Source of the DNA: Agreia bicolorata
GTDB lineage: Bacteria; Actinomycetota; Actinomycetes; Actinomycetales; Microbacteriaceae
Length of the DNA: 64,000 bases
NCBI RefSeq assembly: GCF_000938265.1
Contig: NZ_JYFC01000003.1
Location: 186,001 to 250,000 of the forward strand
Reading direction: 5' to 3'
Positions within the stretch are counted from its first letter, which is position 1, and each line of letters opens with the position of its first letter. The translations under genes and the position numbers were made by a program. Below the pieces are notes generated by a model, which searched no databases, was not told where the DNA came from, and saw only the letters and a program-made list of their open reading frames with translations. Below are positions 34,901 to 43,720 of the stretch, in pieces.

Positions 34901-34915
34901 CCCGAATAGGGTGGT
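34901..34915 (+). promoter_or_regulatory. Promoter 15-mer CCCGAATAGGGTGGT of the ABC-2 exporter
   Basis: The -10 TAGGGT (34907-34912) is embedded in a 15-mer identical to the one before the secreted-protein gene at 3920-3934. A weak -35 GGTGAC lies 18 bases upstream. Confidence 0.5.
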
Positions 34916-34963
34916 GTGGATGCCTCGACTACTCGATCCGCCCGCCCGCCGCGAAGTCCGACT

Positions 34964-35866
34964 ATGACCGCGGGCGTGACGATCGAGTTCTCGGGCCTCA
35001 CCAAGACCTTCGGGGCGGTGCAGGCCGTCTCCGACCTCTCGTTCACCGTCGAGCCCGGCCGCGTCACCGGTTTTCTGGGGCCGAACGGCGCCGGAAAGAC
35101 CACGACCCTGCGCATGCTCCTGGGTCTCGTGCGGCCGACATCCGGCACCGCGACCTTTGGCGGAACCGCCTACCGCGACCTGCCCTCGCCGCTCGCGACC
35201 GTGGGCTCCGCGCTCGAGGCAGCCAGTTTTCATCCGGGCCGCAGCGCCGCGAATCACCTGCTCACCTACACCCAGGCCGCGGGGCTCGACCGCGAGCGCG
35301 TGCAGCTCGTTCTTCATCGCGTAGGCCTCGGCGCCTACGGCGATCGACGTGTCGGCGGCTACTCGCTGGGCATGCGCCAGCGGCTCGGACTCGCGTTCGC
35401 GCTGCTCGGCGACCCCGGTGTACTGGTGCTCGACGAGCCCATCAACGGCCTCGACCCCGAGGGCATCAAGTGGATCCGTCTGCTGCTGCGCGAGCTCGCA
35501 GACGAGGGGCGCACGGTGCTCATCTCGTCGCATCTGCTCAGCGAGGTTCAGCAGAGCGTCGACGAGGTCGTCATCGTCTCGCACGGCAAACTGATTCACC
35601 GCGGCTCGCTCGCCAGCCTCGACCAGAGCGAACAGAAGCAGGTGATCGTGGATGCGACGGATCGCGCAGCCCTGGCCGCGGCAGTCGAGGCGGCCGGCTA
35701 CACCGTGAGCCCCCTGCGGGGCGGCGTTCTCGTAGAGAACGCAGAGGCCGCAGACGTGGGGCGCATCGCGTTCGCCGCGGGAATCGCGGTGACGGCGCTG
35801 TCGCAGAAACGTGTGGGCCTCGAAGAGAGCTTTCTGCACCTCGTCGGAGAGGAGGGGGCGCTGTGA
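34964..35866 (+). CDS. ABC-2 exporter ATP-binding protein (BcrA-like)
   Basis: A 300-residue ATPase with Walker A GPNGAGKTT, signature YSLGMRQRLGLA, Walker B LVLDEPINGLDPEG and a short C-terminal regulatory extension, the form seen in bacitracin/lantibiotic-type exporters. ATG 34964 is chosen; a leaderless GTG at 34916 next to the TAGGGT hexamer is a real alternative and would add 16 residues. The permease overlaps its stop (GTGA). Confidence 0.9.
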   Translation: MTAGVTIEFSGLTKTFGAVQAVSDLSFTVEPGRVTGFLGPNGAGKTTTLRMLLGLVRPTSGTATFGGTAYRDLPSPLATVGSALEAASFHPGRSAANHLLTYTQAAGLDRERVQLVLHRVGLGAYGDRRVGGYSLGMRQRLGLAFALLGDPGVLVLDEPINGLDPEGIKWIRLLLRELADEGRTVLISSHLLSEVQQSVDEVVIVSHGKLIHRGSLASLDQSEQKQVIVDATDRAALAAAVEAAGYTVSPLRGGVLVENAEAADVGRIAFAAGIAVTALSQKRVGLEESFLHLVGEEGAL

Positions 35867-36678
35867 GTCGTTTCGGCGGAGCCCTCCGTTCAGAGGTCAC
35901 CAAGATCACCTCCACCCGCATGTGGTGGATCCTTGCGATCATCATGGTCGCCTACATCGCCGTGTGCGCCGGCGGAGCTGCGGCGCTCTTCGGGGCGCTC
36001 GGCGACTCCACGAACGGTCCGTCGATCTCCGGGGAGAGCCTGGCACCGCTCATCTACAGCTTCGGCCCCACGCTCGGCTACGTGTTCGCGGTGCTGCTGG
36101 GCGCGCTGGCCACGACGAACGAGTTCCGTCACCAGACACTGACCCCCACCTTTCTCGCCACGCCGCGGCGGGGCCGAGTACTCGTGGCGAAGCTGGTCGC
36201 GCTCACCGGCGCGGGCGCCCTCTACGGAGTGCTGGCCATGATCGCGGCGGTCGGCGCGGGCGCGGGGCTGCTCCTCGCATTCGGCATCGACCCGCAGCTG
36301 GGCGACCCCGACACCTGGGCGCTGGTGGGGCGCTCCGTTCTGGCGATGGCGCTGTGGTCGGCCATCGGAGTCGGTCTCGGCGTGCTCGTTCCGAGCCAGG
36401 TGGCCGCGATCGTGATCGTGTTGGCCTTCACCCAGTTCGTCGAGCCCATCCTGCGACTCGCCTCGTCGATCGCGGAGTGGACCGCGCAGATCGGCCAATT
36501 CCTTCCGGGCGCCGCGAGCGATGCCCTGGTCGGAGCCAGCTTCTTCTCCCTCGCCGCCGGCGCGGGTGGCGGAGGCACGATGCTCGAGTGGTGGCAGGGC
36601 GGCCTCGTGCTGCTCGGCATCGCTGTGCTCGTGAGCGTTCTCGGCTGGTTCACGAGCTGGCGCCGCGACGTCACCTGA
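35863..36678 (+). CDS. ABC-2 exporter permease
   Basis: A 271-residue membrane protein with about six hydrophobic segments, the first at residues 20-45 after a short cytoplasmic MSRFGGALRSEVTK stretch typical of ABC-2 permeases. A conserved NEFRHQTLTPTFLATPRR loop follows the second segment. Starts at GTG 35863, overlapping the ATPase stop. The pair likely exports a peptide or lipid-like compound; substrate unknown. Confidence 0.88.
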   Translation: MSRFGGALRSEVTKITSTRMWWILAIIMVAYIAVCAGGAAALFGALGDSTNGPSISGESLAPLIYSFGPTLGYVFAVLLGALATTNEFRHQTLTPTFLATPRRGRVLVAKLVALTGAGALYGVLAMIAAVGAGAGLLLAFGIDPQLGDPDTWALVGRSVLAMALWSAIGVGLGVLVPSQVAAIVIVLAFTQFVEPILRLASSIAEWTAQIGQFLPGAASDALVGASFFSLAAGAGGGGTMLEWWQGGLVLLGIAVLVSVLGWFTSWRRDVT

Positions 36679-36687
36679 CCCGGCACG

Positions 36688-37968
36688 TCAGCTGCGTCGT
36701 TCGCTGATCTCCTTACCGTCGATGAGACGCTCTGTGTTCCACTCGAGAGCGGCCCTCATTCCCTTCGACGCCTCCGCGGGAGCAGGAATTGCCTCGAGCG
36801 CGGCAATGAACTGTCGAACGGTACCCATTACCAGCTTCTCTGCGTCACTGCGGGCTATCGCCCCCCAGCCGTCGACCTCTGCAACCAGACGGTCGAGGCT
36901 CATCCGCCGGTGGTCGAACTGTCCGTCGATCGAGAAGGCCATGTTCCATTCGATGCGCCCCTCCTGGTAGAGGTTCGGAACTGCGTCATAGACGTCGGTG
37001 ACGGTATCGACACCGTCGAGATGAAGAATCCCATAGTTCTTCGCGTGGCCATCATTGTCCCCAACGAGGACCCGGTACGTCAGTTGACGGATCCAGGTGT
37101 GCAGGGCCGCAGGATCGCTGAGCGTTGCGTACAACTCGGCGATTCTGCCCAACGATGGGCGAGCTCGGTCTGTCGGACGCTCCCTCGACTGGAACTTGCT
37201 GTCCGCATCGACCCAGTCGATCCCCAAGGCTTGCGAGGCGTCCTCCTGGTGAAGGAGCGAGACTGTGCCGTTGTCGATCGTGCGGTCGAATCGCTCGATG
37301 GCAAGGTATTTCAGGGGTCCTGCGTTGTGGATGGCGCTATCGAACGACGAGAGGCCCATATGTCGAGCGAGCTGGTGGCTGTAGAACTCGTCATAGAGCT
37401 TTGATGGCTTGGTCGAGAGTTGCGGCTTGAGAATGTGTGTGGAATGCGCACGCCCGTGAGGCTGCAGCCACGTCTTTCCGTCGAGTTGCGCCAGAAGCAC
37501 TTTCGGTTGGAAACCTTGGATCATCGATCGACTATCGTCCTGAGTCCCCAGGTCGGATTCGGTCACCGCTTTTCGGAGCAGTCGCCCGAGTTGGGTTTCG
37601 GTCAGCTCGTCGTATTTGGGCGAATACTTCGGATCTTCATCCGGCGCCTGGAAGATCAAGGCGCCCGCCATAGAACCACCGAACTCTCGGAGCAGGCCGA
37701 ACAGATCGTCCTTCGCTATACCCCGATCGTCGGCAAGCGCCTGTCGCTGATTGCCCTCCGGCGCGTAGCCGCCCAGAAAGTTGGACGCCAGCTTCGTGGG
37801 AGGACTTGTACCGGGAAGCAAAGCGAAACTCTCGCTGAGACGCACTGGCCCGGCGACGAGATCGTCATTCCAGGCAAGCGTCACGTGATGAGGTGCGCGA
37901 GCACTCGACCGTGCGGCGGTGCCGATGCGTCGTCCATGCAGCAAAACGTCGAGAGCCTGCTCAACCAT
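36688..37968 (-). CDS. hipA: HipA serine/threonine kinase toxin (type II toxin-antitoxin)
   Basis: A 426-residue HipA. The N-terminal couple_hipA domain (LLPGTSP, LGGYAPEG, GSMAGALIF) leads into the kinase core: the nucleotide-binding GFQPK and HILKP, the ERFDR segment and the catalytic/metal GDNDGHAKNYGILH. In known systems HipA phosphorylates glutamyl-tRNA synthetase and induces dormancy. Its ATG overlaps the hipB stop by eight bases. Convergent with the exporter, ten bases apart. Confidence 0.93.
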   Translation of the reverse strand: MVEQALDVLLHGRRIGTAARSSARAPHHVTLAWNDDLVAGPVRLSESFALLPGTSPPTKLASNFLGGYAPEGNQRQALADDRGIAKDDLFGLLREFGGSMAGALIFQAPDEDPKYSPKYDELTETQLGRLLRKAVTESDLGTQDDSRSMIQGFQPKVLLAQLDGKTWLQPHGRAHSTHILKPQLSTKPSKLYDEFYSHQLARHMGLSSFDSAIHNAGPLKYLAIERFDRTIDNGTVSLLHQEDASQALGIDWVDADSKFQSRERPTDRARPSLGRIAELYATLSDPAALHTWIRQLTYRVLVGDNDGHAKNYGILHLDGVDTVTDVYDAVPNLYQEGRIEWNMAFSIDGQFDHRRMSLDRLVAEVDGWGAIARSDAEKLVMGTVRQFIAALEAIPAPAEASKGMRAALEWNTERLIDGKEISERRS

Positions 37969-38203
37969 CGTTGCGCTTGCCCGTGAGGTCGTAGGTCACG
38001 CTGACTGTGATCCCCAACCGGTGAAGCGCTCGAAACAGCCTGGTGGTGAAGAGATTGGGTCGCCCCGATTCAAGCTCGCGTAGATAGTTGCGCGAGAATC
38101 CGAGAGAGGTGGCCAGATCATCCTGACGGATACCCTTCGCTTCTCGTGTCGCCTTGACGATGGCTCCGATGTCAGAGATCTTGCGGACTTGTACTTCAGG
38201 CAT
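37961..38203 (-). CDS. hipB: HipB-type antitoxin/XRE transcriptional regulator
   Basis: An 80-residue protein with a helix-turn-helix of the Cro/C1 class (IRQDDLATSLGFSRNYLREL at about 25-44). It binds HipA and the promoter DNA. Ahead of hipA with an eight-base overlap, as in canonical hipBA. Repeated GATGC half-sites lie directly upstream. Confidence 0.9.
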   Translation of the reverse strand: MPEVQVRKISDIGAIVKATREAKGIRQDDLATSLGFSRNYLRELESGRPNLFTTRLFRALHRLGITVSVTYDLTGKRNDG

Positions 38204-38231
38204 GCGCTCGTCTTTCTGCTTGGATATACGA

Positions 38232-38288
38232 GCATCATTCGATGCATGAATATTCTAGCATCGTCAAATGCCTGAAAATCCGTGCATC
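38232..38288. promoter_or_regulatory. hipBA operator array of GATGC half-sites
   Basis: GCATC (38232) and GATGC (38241) form GCATC-ATTC-GATGC; CGATGC (38240-38245) is also inverted against GCATCG (38258-38263) around 12 bases, and a further GCATC lies at 38284-38288. Several half-sites before hipB suit cooperative HipB-HipA binding. Confidence 0.5.
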
Positions 38289-38349
38289 ACTTACCTTGCC
38301 TCATTCGAGAGACGCGCGCAGGATGGAAGGTGAGATAAAGGAGTTCTTC

Positions 38350-38517
38350 ATGAGCAGCCTGCCAGACCCTCTGTTGGAGCCCGACCCCGATGCTGAGCGC
38401 GAGGTCGATCTCGAGGTCGATGAGCTCGACGTGCCCAACACGATAGACCCCGACGAACGCATCGAACTCGACGATGACGACCCCGAAGTGGTCGAGGGAG
38501 ACGGACCGCGCCCCTGA
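38350..38517 (+). CDS. Short acidic protein of unknown function (55 aa)
   Basis: ATG 38350 has an AAAGGAG site seven bases upstream, which settles the start against the longer frame. The 55 residues are nearly one-third Asp/Glu with a core DLEVDELDVP and a DDDDPEVVEGD tail, with no hydrophobic core. It may be a nucleic-acid-mimic or disordered partner, but nothing proves this. It is divergent from hipBA and shares its upstream repeats. Confidence 0.55.
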   Translation: MSSLPDPLLEPDPDAEREVDLEVDELDVPNTIDPDERIELDDDDPEVVEGDGPRP

Positions 38518-38634
38518 GACGAGCCGGATCGTCGTTCTTTCGCACTACGAGGAATGATTTCGTCACACTGACGTGTTTGCCAGAGAGTCGCTCTAGCCTC
38601 GACAGACATCTCATCGAACGAAAGAAGCATCGTC

Positions 38635-39702
38635 GTGCAGCTCTTCTCCCCCGTCTCGCTCGGCTCTCTGAACCTCGACAACCGCGTCGTGATGGCGCCG
38701 CTCACTCGCCTCAGGGCTGAAGAAGGCGGAGTTCCCGGCGAGCTCATCGCCCTGCACTACGCACAGCGGGCCACCGCCGGACTCGTGACCACCGAGGGAA
38801 CGTTCACGTCGGCCGGCGCGCAGGCATACCCGGGCCAGCCCGGCATCGAGACTGAGGAACAGGCCGAGGGATGGGGCCGCGTCGTCGCCGCTGTGCACGA
38901 TGAGGACGGTCTGATCGTGATGCAGCTGATGCACGCTGGCCGCGTCACGCATCCGCTCATCAACAGCGGACTCACCATCTACGCCCCCAGCGCGACCGCA
39001 ATCGAGGGCGAGGTGCGCACGCCCGACGGCGCGTTCCCCTACCCCGTTCCGACCGCCGCGACCGAAGACGACATCGTGCGCATCATCGAGGAGCATGTCG
39101 CCGCGGCTCGCCGCGCAGTCGAGGCCGGATTCGACGGTGTCGAGGTGCACTCGGCCAACGGGTACCTGCTGCACCAGTTCCTCTCGCCCACAAGCAACAC
39201 GCGAACGGATGCCTACGGCGGCTCCCCGGAGAACCGCGCCCGTTTCGGCGCCCAGGTCATCGCCGCCGTCGCCCGAGAAATCGGCGCAGACCGGGTGGGC
39301 GTGCGCATCTCACCCGAGCGCAACATCCAGGACGTCTTCGAGAACGATGCCGACGAGACCCGCCTCACCTACGAGGCACTGGTCGATGCGATCGCGCCGC
39401 TCGGCCTCGCGTACCTCAGCGTGCTGCACCCTTCTCCCGCCTCGTCGCTGGTGCAAGACCTGCGCGCACGGTTTGGTGGCGCCGTCATTCTGAACAATGG
39501 ATTCACAACGCCGACCACCCGCGAGGAAGCGCGCAGCCTGGTGAACGACGGACTCGCCGACGCGGTGGTCGTCGGCCGCGCCCTGCTCGCAAACCCCGAT
39601 CTGGTGCGCCGCTGGCGCGACGATGCCGAGCTCAACGAGCCCGACCCGAAGACGTTCTACGCGTCGGGAGCTCAGGGCTACACGGACTACCCGACCCTGT
39701 AG
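38635..39702 (+). CDS. nemA: Alkene reductase/Old Yellow Enzyme family NADH:flavin oxidoreductase
   Basis: A 355-residue FMN TIM barrel that reduces activated C=C bonds, quinones or nitro compounds with NAD(P)H. Family motifs are present: MQLMHAGRVTHP, GVEVHSANGYLLHQFLSPTSN with the His-x-x-Asn pair, TDAYGGSPENR and GRALLANPDL. GTG 38635 follows GAAAGAAG. Physiological substrate unknown. Stand-alone gene, convergent with the next one nine bases away. Confidence 0.92.
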   Translation: MQLFSPVSLGSLNLDNRVVMAPLTRLRAEEGGVPGELIALHYAQRATAGLVTTEGTFTSAGAQAYPGQPGIETEEQAEGWGRVVAAVHDEDGLIVMQLMHAGRVTHPLINSGLTIYAPSATAIEGEVRTPDGAFPYPVPTAATEDDIVRIIEEHVAAARRAVEAGFDGVEVHSANGYLLHQFLSPTSNTRTDAYGGSPENRARFGAQVIAAVAREIGADRVGVRISPERNIQDVFENDADETRLTYEALVDAIAPLGLAYLSVLHPSPASSLVQDLRARFGGAVILNNGFTTPTTREEARSLVNDGLADAVVVGRALLANPDLVRRWRDDAELNEPDPKTFYASGAQGYTDYPTL

Positions 39703-39711
39703 CCTGCTCGT

Positions 39712-40104
39712 CTAGTCTGTGGCGATCTGTTTGGCCGGGTCTTCGGTGGCGGGAGGCAGTCGCAGCGCACGCAACAGCTCTAGCGCGTGCGTCGTGGTGA
39801 TGATCACGCGCATAAACTCCGAGCCATCGCCATCGATGTCGATGACCACCGAGGTGCGCGTGCCCTTGATGAGGAGAAAGTCTTTGCCGTCGTGCACCTT
39901 CCAGGTGCCGACGGCCAGCGTCAGCGGAATCGCCGAGCCCGGCGCCCGGATGCCGCGCACCCACACCCACGGGTCTTCGGTGATGACGGCCGAGCGGATG
40001 CGCTCGAGCGGAATATCGATGTTCGTGCGGCGCAACGACAGAATCTTCTCGGACCGGGTCAGGCGTATCTCGAGTCGATCGGTATGCACGAACAGAACAG
40101 CCAT
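39712..40104 (-). CDS. Conserved 130-aa protein, PH-like beta domain
   Basis: A cytosolic protein of alternating strands (LEIRLTRSEKILSLRR, IPLERIRSAVI) and a C-terminal helix (HALELLRALRLPP). Strand order looks like small PH-like/bacterial beta-barrel proteins that are often annotated hypothetical in actinobacteria. No enzyme motif. Monocistronic, convergent with the Old Yellow Enzyme gene. Confidence 0.7.
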   Translation of the reverse strand: MAVLFVHTDRLEIRLTRSEKILSLRRTNIDIPLERIRSAVITEDPWVWVRGIRAPGSAIPLTLAVGTWKVHDGKDFLLIKGTRTSVVIDIDGDGSEFMRVIITTTHALELLRALRLPPATEDPAKQIATD

Positions 40105-40186
40105 ACGTCTATCCTGCCCGCGATAGCTGACGATATGTGCAATTCACCGGTCGCTGCTCGTTACGATCTGAGTACGACCGGTGGTC

Positions 40187-40218
40187 GACCGCCACCTCAG
40201 CCGACCGCCACTTCAGCC
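40187..40218. repeat. Tandem 16-base duplication at a stop codon
   Basis: GACCGCCACCTCAGCC (40187-40202) is followed directly by GACCGCCACTTCAGCC (40203-40218), one difference. The TGA of the 106-residue gene lies in the second copy, so a same-frame change would extend or shorten its tail. Confidence 0.6.
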
Positions 40219-40533
40219 GATCGCGACCACGCTCACGGCGATCAGAGGCAGCACCGAGGCCGGCGTGCCCGCGGGTGCCTGCTGCAGCAGATGCTCCAGC
40301 ACCGCAGCGTGCACCCGCTCGCACACGGCGCGCGATGCGTCGGCGTCGGCGATGCCGATTCGGATGCGCACGGTCGGCTCGCCGACGTGCGCCGCGACAT
40401 CCCGCGCAAGATCGGCGACAACCGTCGGCAGGCCCAGGATCTCGGGCAGTTGCGGGTAGACGCTCGTGACCCCGGGAACAGCCCGCACGACCTCATCGAT
40501 GCTCGAGGCCGAAGCGTTCATCTGGTCGCTCAC
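40213..40533 (-). CDS. Small protein of the Asp23/sigma cluster (106 aa)
   Basis: A soluble protein, helices at both ends around RIRIGIADADA, with repeated Val/Ala heptads. It has no named family; its consistent place as the third gene after a sigma factor and an Asp23 protein suggests a partner role. Its ATG overlaps the upstream stop by four bases. Confidence 0.6.
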   Translation of the reverse strand: MSDQMNASASSIDEVVRAVPGVTSVYPQLPEILGLPTVVADLARDVAAHVGEPTVRIRIGIADADASRAVCERVHAAVLEHLLQQAPAGTPASVLPLIAVSVVAIG

Positions 40534-41168
40534 AGCACGTCTCCCTCGTTCGAAACCGAACCGTCACCGGGCTCGTCGGGCTGGTCGTCGCTCACCTGCG
40601 CGAAGTACACGTCGTGCACGGTGATGTCGATGCTCGCGATGGTGAGCTCCGTGTGCTTGAGCAGCGCGGAGTAGATCGCCTCTCGCGCACGGTCGACGGT
40701 CTCGCCTATGCGCTCGCCCCAGAAGACGGATGCGTCGATCGATACCGTGATCGGGGTGCCGGGCACGGTGACGTCGCCGTCGAGGCGGCAGCGGCCGATG
40801 ATGAGTCCGCCCGCGCGGTCGCCAGCGGCCCGGATCAGTCCGCGCACCGCTCCCTCGGTCACCGAGAGGGTCGCTCGAGGCGAGGGCGGCAGCAGCGGGA
40901 TATCGCGCCCGGCTCGCGCCTCACGGCCGATGCTCTCGAGGATGCCGCCCAGCCAGTCGTCATTGCGCGGGGCCTCAGCCGCGGCATCCACCTCGACGAG
41001 CGACTTCGAGATCTGCCGCAGCCGCTCGAGAGAGTTGAGCGCGATGCGGCACCCCGCAGAACCCTCGATCGATGGATCGAGCGGGGTGCGTCCGCGATCG
41101 AGGTAGTCGCTGAGTTCGTCGATCGTGTGGCCGTCGAGATCGTCGTATTCGTTGTCGAAATCGGTCAT
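40530..41168 (-). CDS. Asp23/Gls24 family envelope stress protein (large form)
   Basis: A 212-residue protein. Residues 1-45 hold an acidic N-terminus (FDNEYDDLDGHTIDEL) and a helical region to about 110; residues 115-195 are an Asp23 domain (GAVRGLIRAAGDRAGGLIIGR, VSIDASVFWGERI, SIDITVHDVYF). ATG at 41168 overlaps the sigma stop. Asp23 proteins gather under the membrane and respond to cell-wall or alkaline stress. The extension before the Asp23 domain is unusual for the family and may bind the sigma factor; that is inference. Confidence 0.78.
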   Translation of the reverse strand: MTDFDNEYDDLDGHTIDELSDYLDRGRTPLDPSIEGSAGCRIALNSLERLRQISKSLVEVDAAAEAPRNDDWLGGILESIGREARAGRDIPLLPPSPRATLSVTEGAVRGLIRAAGDRAGGLIIGRCRLDGDVTVPGTPITVSIDASVFWGERIGETVDRAREAIYSALLKHTELTIASIDITVHDVYFAQVSDDQPDEPGDGSVSNEGDVL

Positions 41169-41731
41169 CGCCAGGCCTCCATTTCGGTCATGAGATTGCG
41201 TCGAGCGCGCGAGAGCAGCCCGCGCACGGTGCTGGCGGGAATGCCCATCTGCTCGGCGATCTCGTCGTAGCTGTGTTCGCCGACCTCGCGCAGCACCCAG
41301 CAGCGCTGCTGATCGAGGGGCAGGGTGGCCAGCGCCTGCGACACCGCCTCGTGCAGCGAGGTCGCCTCGCTGACAGCGTGGGGCGAGAGTCTGTCGGGCT
41401 GGGCGGCGTCGACATCGTCGACGTCGACGTGGTTCTTGCGTGCGCGGATGCGGTCGATGCTCTTGTGGCTGGCGATGCGCATAAGCCAGCTCTTGACCAC
41501 CGAGCCGTCGTTGAGCGAGGGAAGATCGCGCCATGCCGTGATCAGGGTTTCTTGCACGACGTCGTCGACCTCGTTGTTCGAGCCCAGGATGCGGCGGGCG
41601 TAGGCCCGCAGCAGCGGCCCGTATCGCCGAGCCAACACCTCGAACGCGCGGGTGTCGCCGTCTGCAGCGCGGCCCGCCAGGATGCGGTCGTCGGCGTCTT
41701 CGAGGGAGAAGCGATACGGAGCTGCGCTCAC
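41165..41731 (-). CDS. ECF-type RNA polymerase sigma factor
   Basis: A 188-residue sigma-70 family member of ECF size. Region 2 is seen around DTRAFEVLARRYGPLLRAYA to DDVVQETLITAWRDLP and region 4 around TLPLDQQRCWVLREVGEHSYDEIAEQMGIPASTVRG. GTG 41731 has GGGGGAG four bases upstream; the longer frame upstream is antisense of the divergent Asp23 gene. It probably transcribes this operon and the divergent one. Confidence 0.9.
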   Translation of the reverse strand: MSAAPYRFSLEDADDRILAGRAADGDTRAFEVLARRYGPLLRAYARRILGSNNEVDDVVQETLITAWRDLPSLNDGSVVKSWLMRIASHKSIDRIRARKNHVDVDDVDAAQPDRLSPHAVSEATSLHEAVSQALATLPLDQQRCWVLREVGEHSYDEIAEQMGIPASTVRGLLSRARRNLMTEMEAWR

Positions 41732-41846
41732 CGAACTCCCCCTGTTCCCTCGTCTTCGAAAAAAGTTCTGTGCGATCTGTGACGAACTGCCGGCCGGATA
41801 CGACCTATCAACGAGACTATTCCACACCGAAAAAGGAGACATCCCC

Positions 41847-42278
41847 ATGGCCAACACGACCCCCACCAGTGTAAGCACCCCGACCAACGTGCAGACCGCC
41901 CTCGGCAAGACGGTGATCAACGACGGCGTCGTCGCCAAGGTGGCAGGCATCGCCGCCCGTGAGGTCGCCGGAGTCTTCGCTCTCGGAGGCGGCGCAGCCC
42001 GCGCCCTCGGTGCGATCCGAGGCGCGATGAACAGCACCGACCTCTCGCAGGGAATCAGCGTCGAGGTCGGCGAGACCCAGGTCGCCGTCGACGTGACCAT
42101 CGTCGCCGAGTACCCCGCGCCGCTGCAGCAGGTGGCAGACGGCGTTCGCGCATCCATCATCTCTGCGGTCGAGACGCTCGTGGGCATGGAGGTCACCGAG
42201 GTCAATGTGAACATCGTCGATGTGCACATCGCCTCCGACGACGACACGAACGACGAGGCCGAAGCCCGCGTTCAGTAG
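41847..42278 (+). CDS. Asp23/Gls24 family protein (short form)
   Basis: A 143-residue protein, nearly all Asp23 domain (VVAKVAGIAAREVAGVFALG, ISVEVGETQVAVDVTIVAEY, VTEVNVNIVDVHIA). An AAAAAGGAGAC site precedes ATG 41847, settling the start. It is divergent from the sigma factor with 115 bases between, so the sigma may drive it. It ends at a perfect 15-base-pair hairpin. Confidence 0.88.
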   Translation: MANTTPTSVSTPTNVQTALGKTVINDGVVAKVAGIAAREVAGVFALGGGAARALGAIRGAMNSTDLSQGISVEVGETQVAVDVTIVAEYPAPLQQVADGVRASIISAVETLVGMEVTEVNVNIVDVHIASDDDTNDEAEARVQ

Positions 42279-42287
42279 TCTTGGCCG

Positions 42288-42324
42288 GTGTCACGCCGAA
42301 CCCGCCAATGGTTCGGCGTGACAC
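42288..42324. terminator. Perfect 15-base-pair hairpin between asp23 and hemL
   Basis: GTGTCACGCCGAACC (42288-42302) and GGTTCGGCGTGACAC (42310-42324) flank a seven-base loop, nine bases after the asp23 stop and 12 bases after hemL's stop on the other strand. No T-tract. Confidence 0.85.
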
Positions 42325-42336
42325 TGCGGTGCGGAA

Positions 42337-43716
42337 CTAAACAGCCAGGGTCGGCGATGCGGATGCCGCTGCACGGGCCGCCGCCGGGAGCGCGGCGAGG
42401 ATGCGGCCGATCGCCTCATCGTCGTGAGCAGCCGACACGAACCACGCCTCGAACACCGAGGGCGGAAGCGAAACCCCCGAGTCGAGCATCGAGTGGAAGA
42501 ACGCCGGATACCGGAACGCGTCTTGCCTCTGAACGTCGGCGTAGCTGCGCGGGGCACCTCCAGCCGACGGCGAGTAGTCGCCGAACACGAAGCTGAAGAG
42601 GTTTCCGGCGCGCTGCACCGCGTGCGCGACGCCCACGTCGGCCAGCGCCTCAGACACGGATGCGCTCAGCAGCTCGGCCGTGGTGTCGAGGTGCGCGTAG
42701 ACAGATGCGTCGGCCAGCGTCAGCGTGGCGATGCCGGCGGCAACGGCCACCGGGTTTCCCGACAGGGTTCCCGCCTGGTAGACCGGCCCGAGGGGCGCGA
42801 GGAAGTCCATGACATCGGCCCGTCCGCCGAGTGCCGCCAGGGGCATTCCGCCGCCGATGATCTTGCCGTACGTCACGATGTCGGGGACGTATGACTGGGA
42901 CACCGCGGCATCCGACCCCGCGGCGACCTGCGCCTCGGACTCGAGCGCCCAATAGCCCGCGGGGTGAACCCTGAACCCGGTGAGCACCTCGTCGACGATG
43001 AGCAACGCACCGTGCTCGTGGGCGATGGCCGACAGGGCGGCGTTGAATCCGGCATCCGGAGCCACGACGCCCATGTTGGCGGCCGCGGCCTCGGTGATGA
43101 TCGCGGCGATGCGTCCGGGGTGCAGCGCGAAGGCCTCGCGCACAGCGTCGAGGTCGTTGTAGGGCAGCACCAGGGTGAGCGCGGCGGTCGCCGCGGGCAC
43201 ACCGGCGGATGCGGGCAGCCCCAGCGTGGCGAGACCCGAGCCGGCCTCGGCCAGCAGGGAGTCGGAGTGGCCGTGGTAGTGGCCGGCGAACTTGATGAGC
43301 ACGTCGCGCCCCGTGAATCCGCGGGCGAGACGGATGGCCGTCATCGTGGCCTCGGTTCCGGTGGAGACGAGGCGGATCTTCTCGATCGGCGAGACTCCAC
43401 CGCTGGTGACGCGGGCCCGCACGAGTTCGGCGAGCTCGGTCTCACCGGGGGTCGAGGCACCGAACGAGAGGCCGCGACTGGCGGCATCCTGCACGGCCGC
43501 GACGACCTCGGGATGCGCGTGGCCGAGAATCGCAGGGCCCCAGCTCGAGACGAGGTCGACGTACTGCGTGCCGTCGGAGTCGGTGACGTAGGCGCCCTTC
43601 GCCGAGGTGAGGAAGCGCGGCGTTCCGCCGACGGAGCGGTAGGCGCGCACCGGTGAATTGACGCCGCCGGGAATCGAGATGCGCGCCCTGTCGAAGAGTT
43701 CGTCGTTGCGGGTCAT
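42337..43716 (-). CDS. hemL: Glutamate-1-semialdehyde 2,1-aminomutase
   Basis: A 459-residue PLP enzyme making 5-aminolevulinate from glutamate-1-semialdehyde, second step of the C5 haem pathway. [10 protein letters not shown] at the N-terminus, [15 protein letters not shown], and the PLP lysine in [15 protein letters not shown] are intact. Last gene of hemB-hemL, four bases after the hemB stop. Confidence 0.97.
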   Translation of the reverse strand: MTRNDELFDRARISIPGGVNSPVRAYRSVGGTPRFLTSAKGAYVTDSDGTQYVDLVSSWGPAILGHAHPEVVAAVQDAASRGLSFGASTPGETELAELVRARVTSGGVSPIEKIRLVSTGTEATMTAIRLARGFTGRDVLIKFAGHYHGHSDSLLAEAGSGLATLGLPASAGVPAATAALTLVLPYNDLDAVREAFALHPGRIAAIITEAAAANMGVVAPDAGFNAALSAIAHEHGALLIVDEVLTGFRVHPAGYWALESEAQVAAGSDAAVSQSYVPDIVTYGKIIGGGMPLAALGGRADVMDFLAPLGPVYQAGTLSGNPVAVAAGIATLTLADASVYAHLDTTAELLSASVSEALADVGVAHAVQRAGNLFSFVFGDYSPSAGGAPRSYADVQRQDAFRYPAFFHSMLDSGVSLPPSVFEAWFVSAAHDDEAIGRILAALPAAARAAASASPTLAV

Positions 43717-43720
43717 GAGG

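Noticed and set aside
41732-42247. N-terminal extension of the sigma factor
   Set aside because: Antisense of the divergent Asp23 gene; GTG 41731 has a strong ribosome site.
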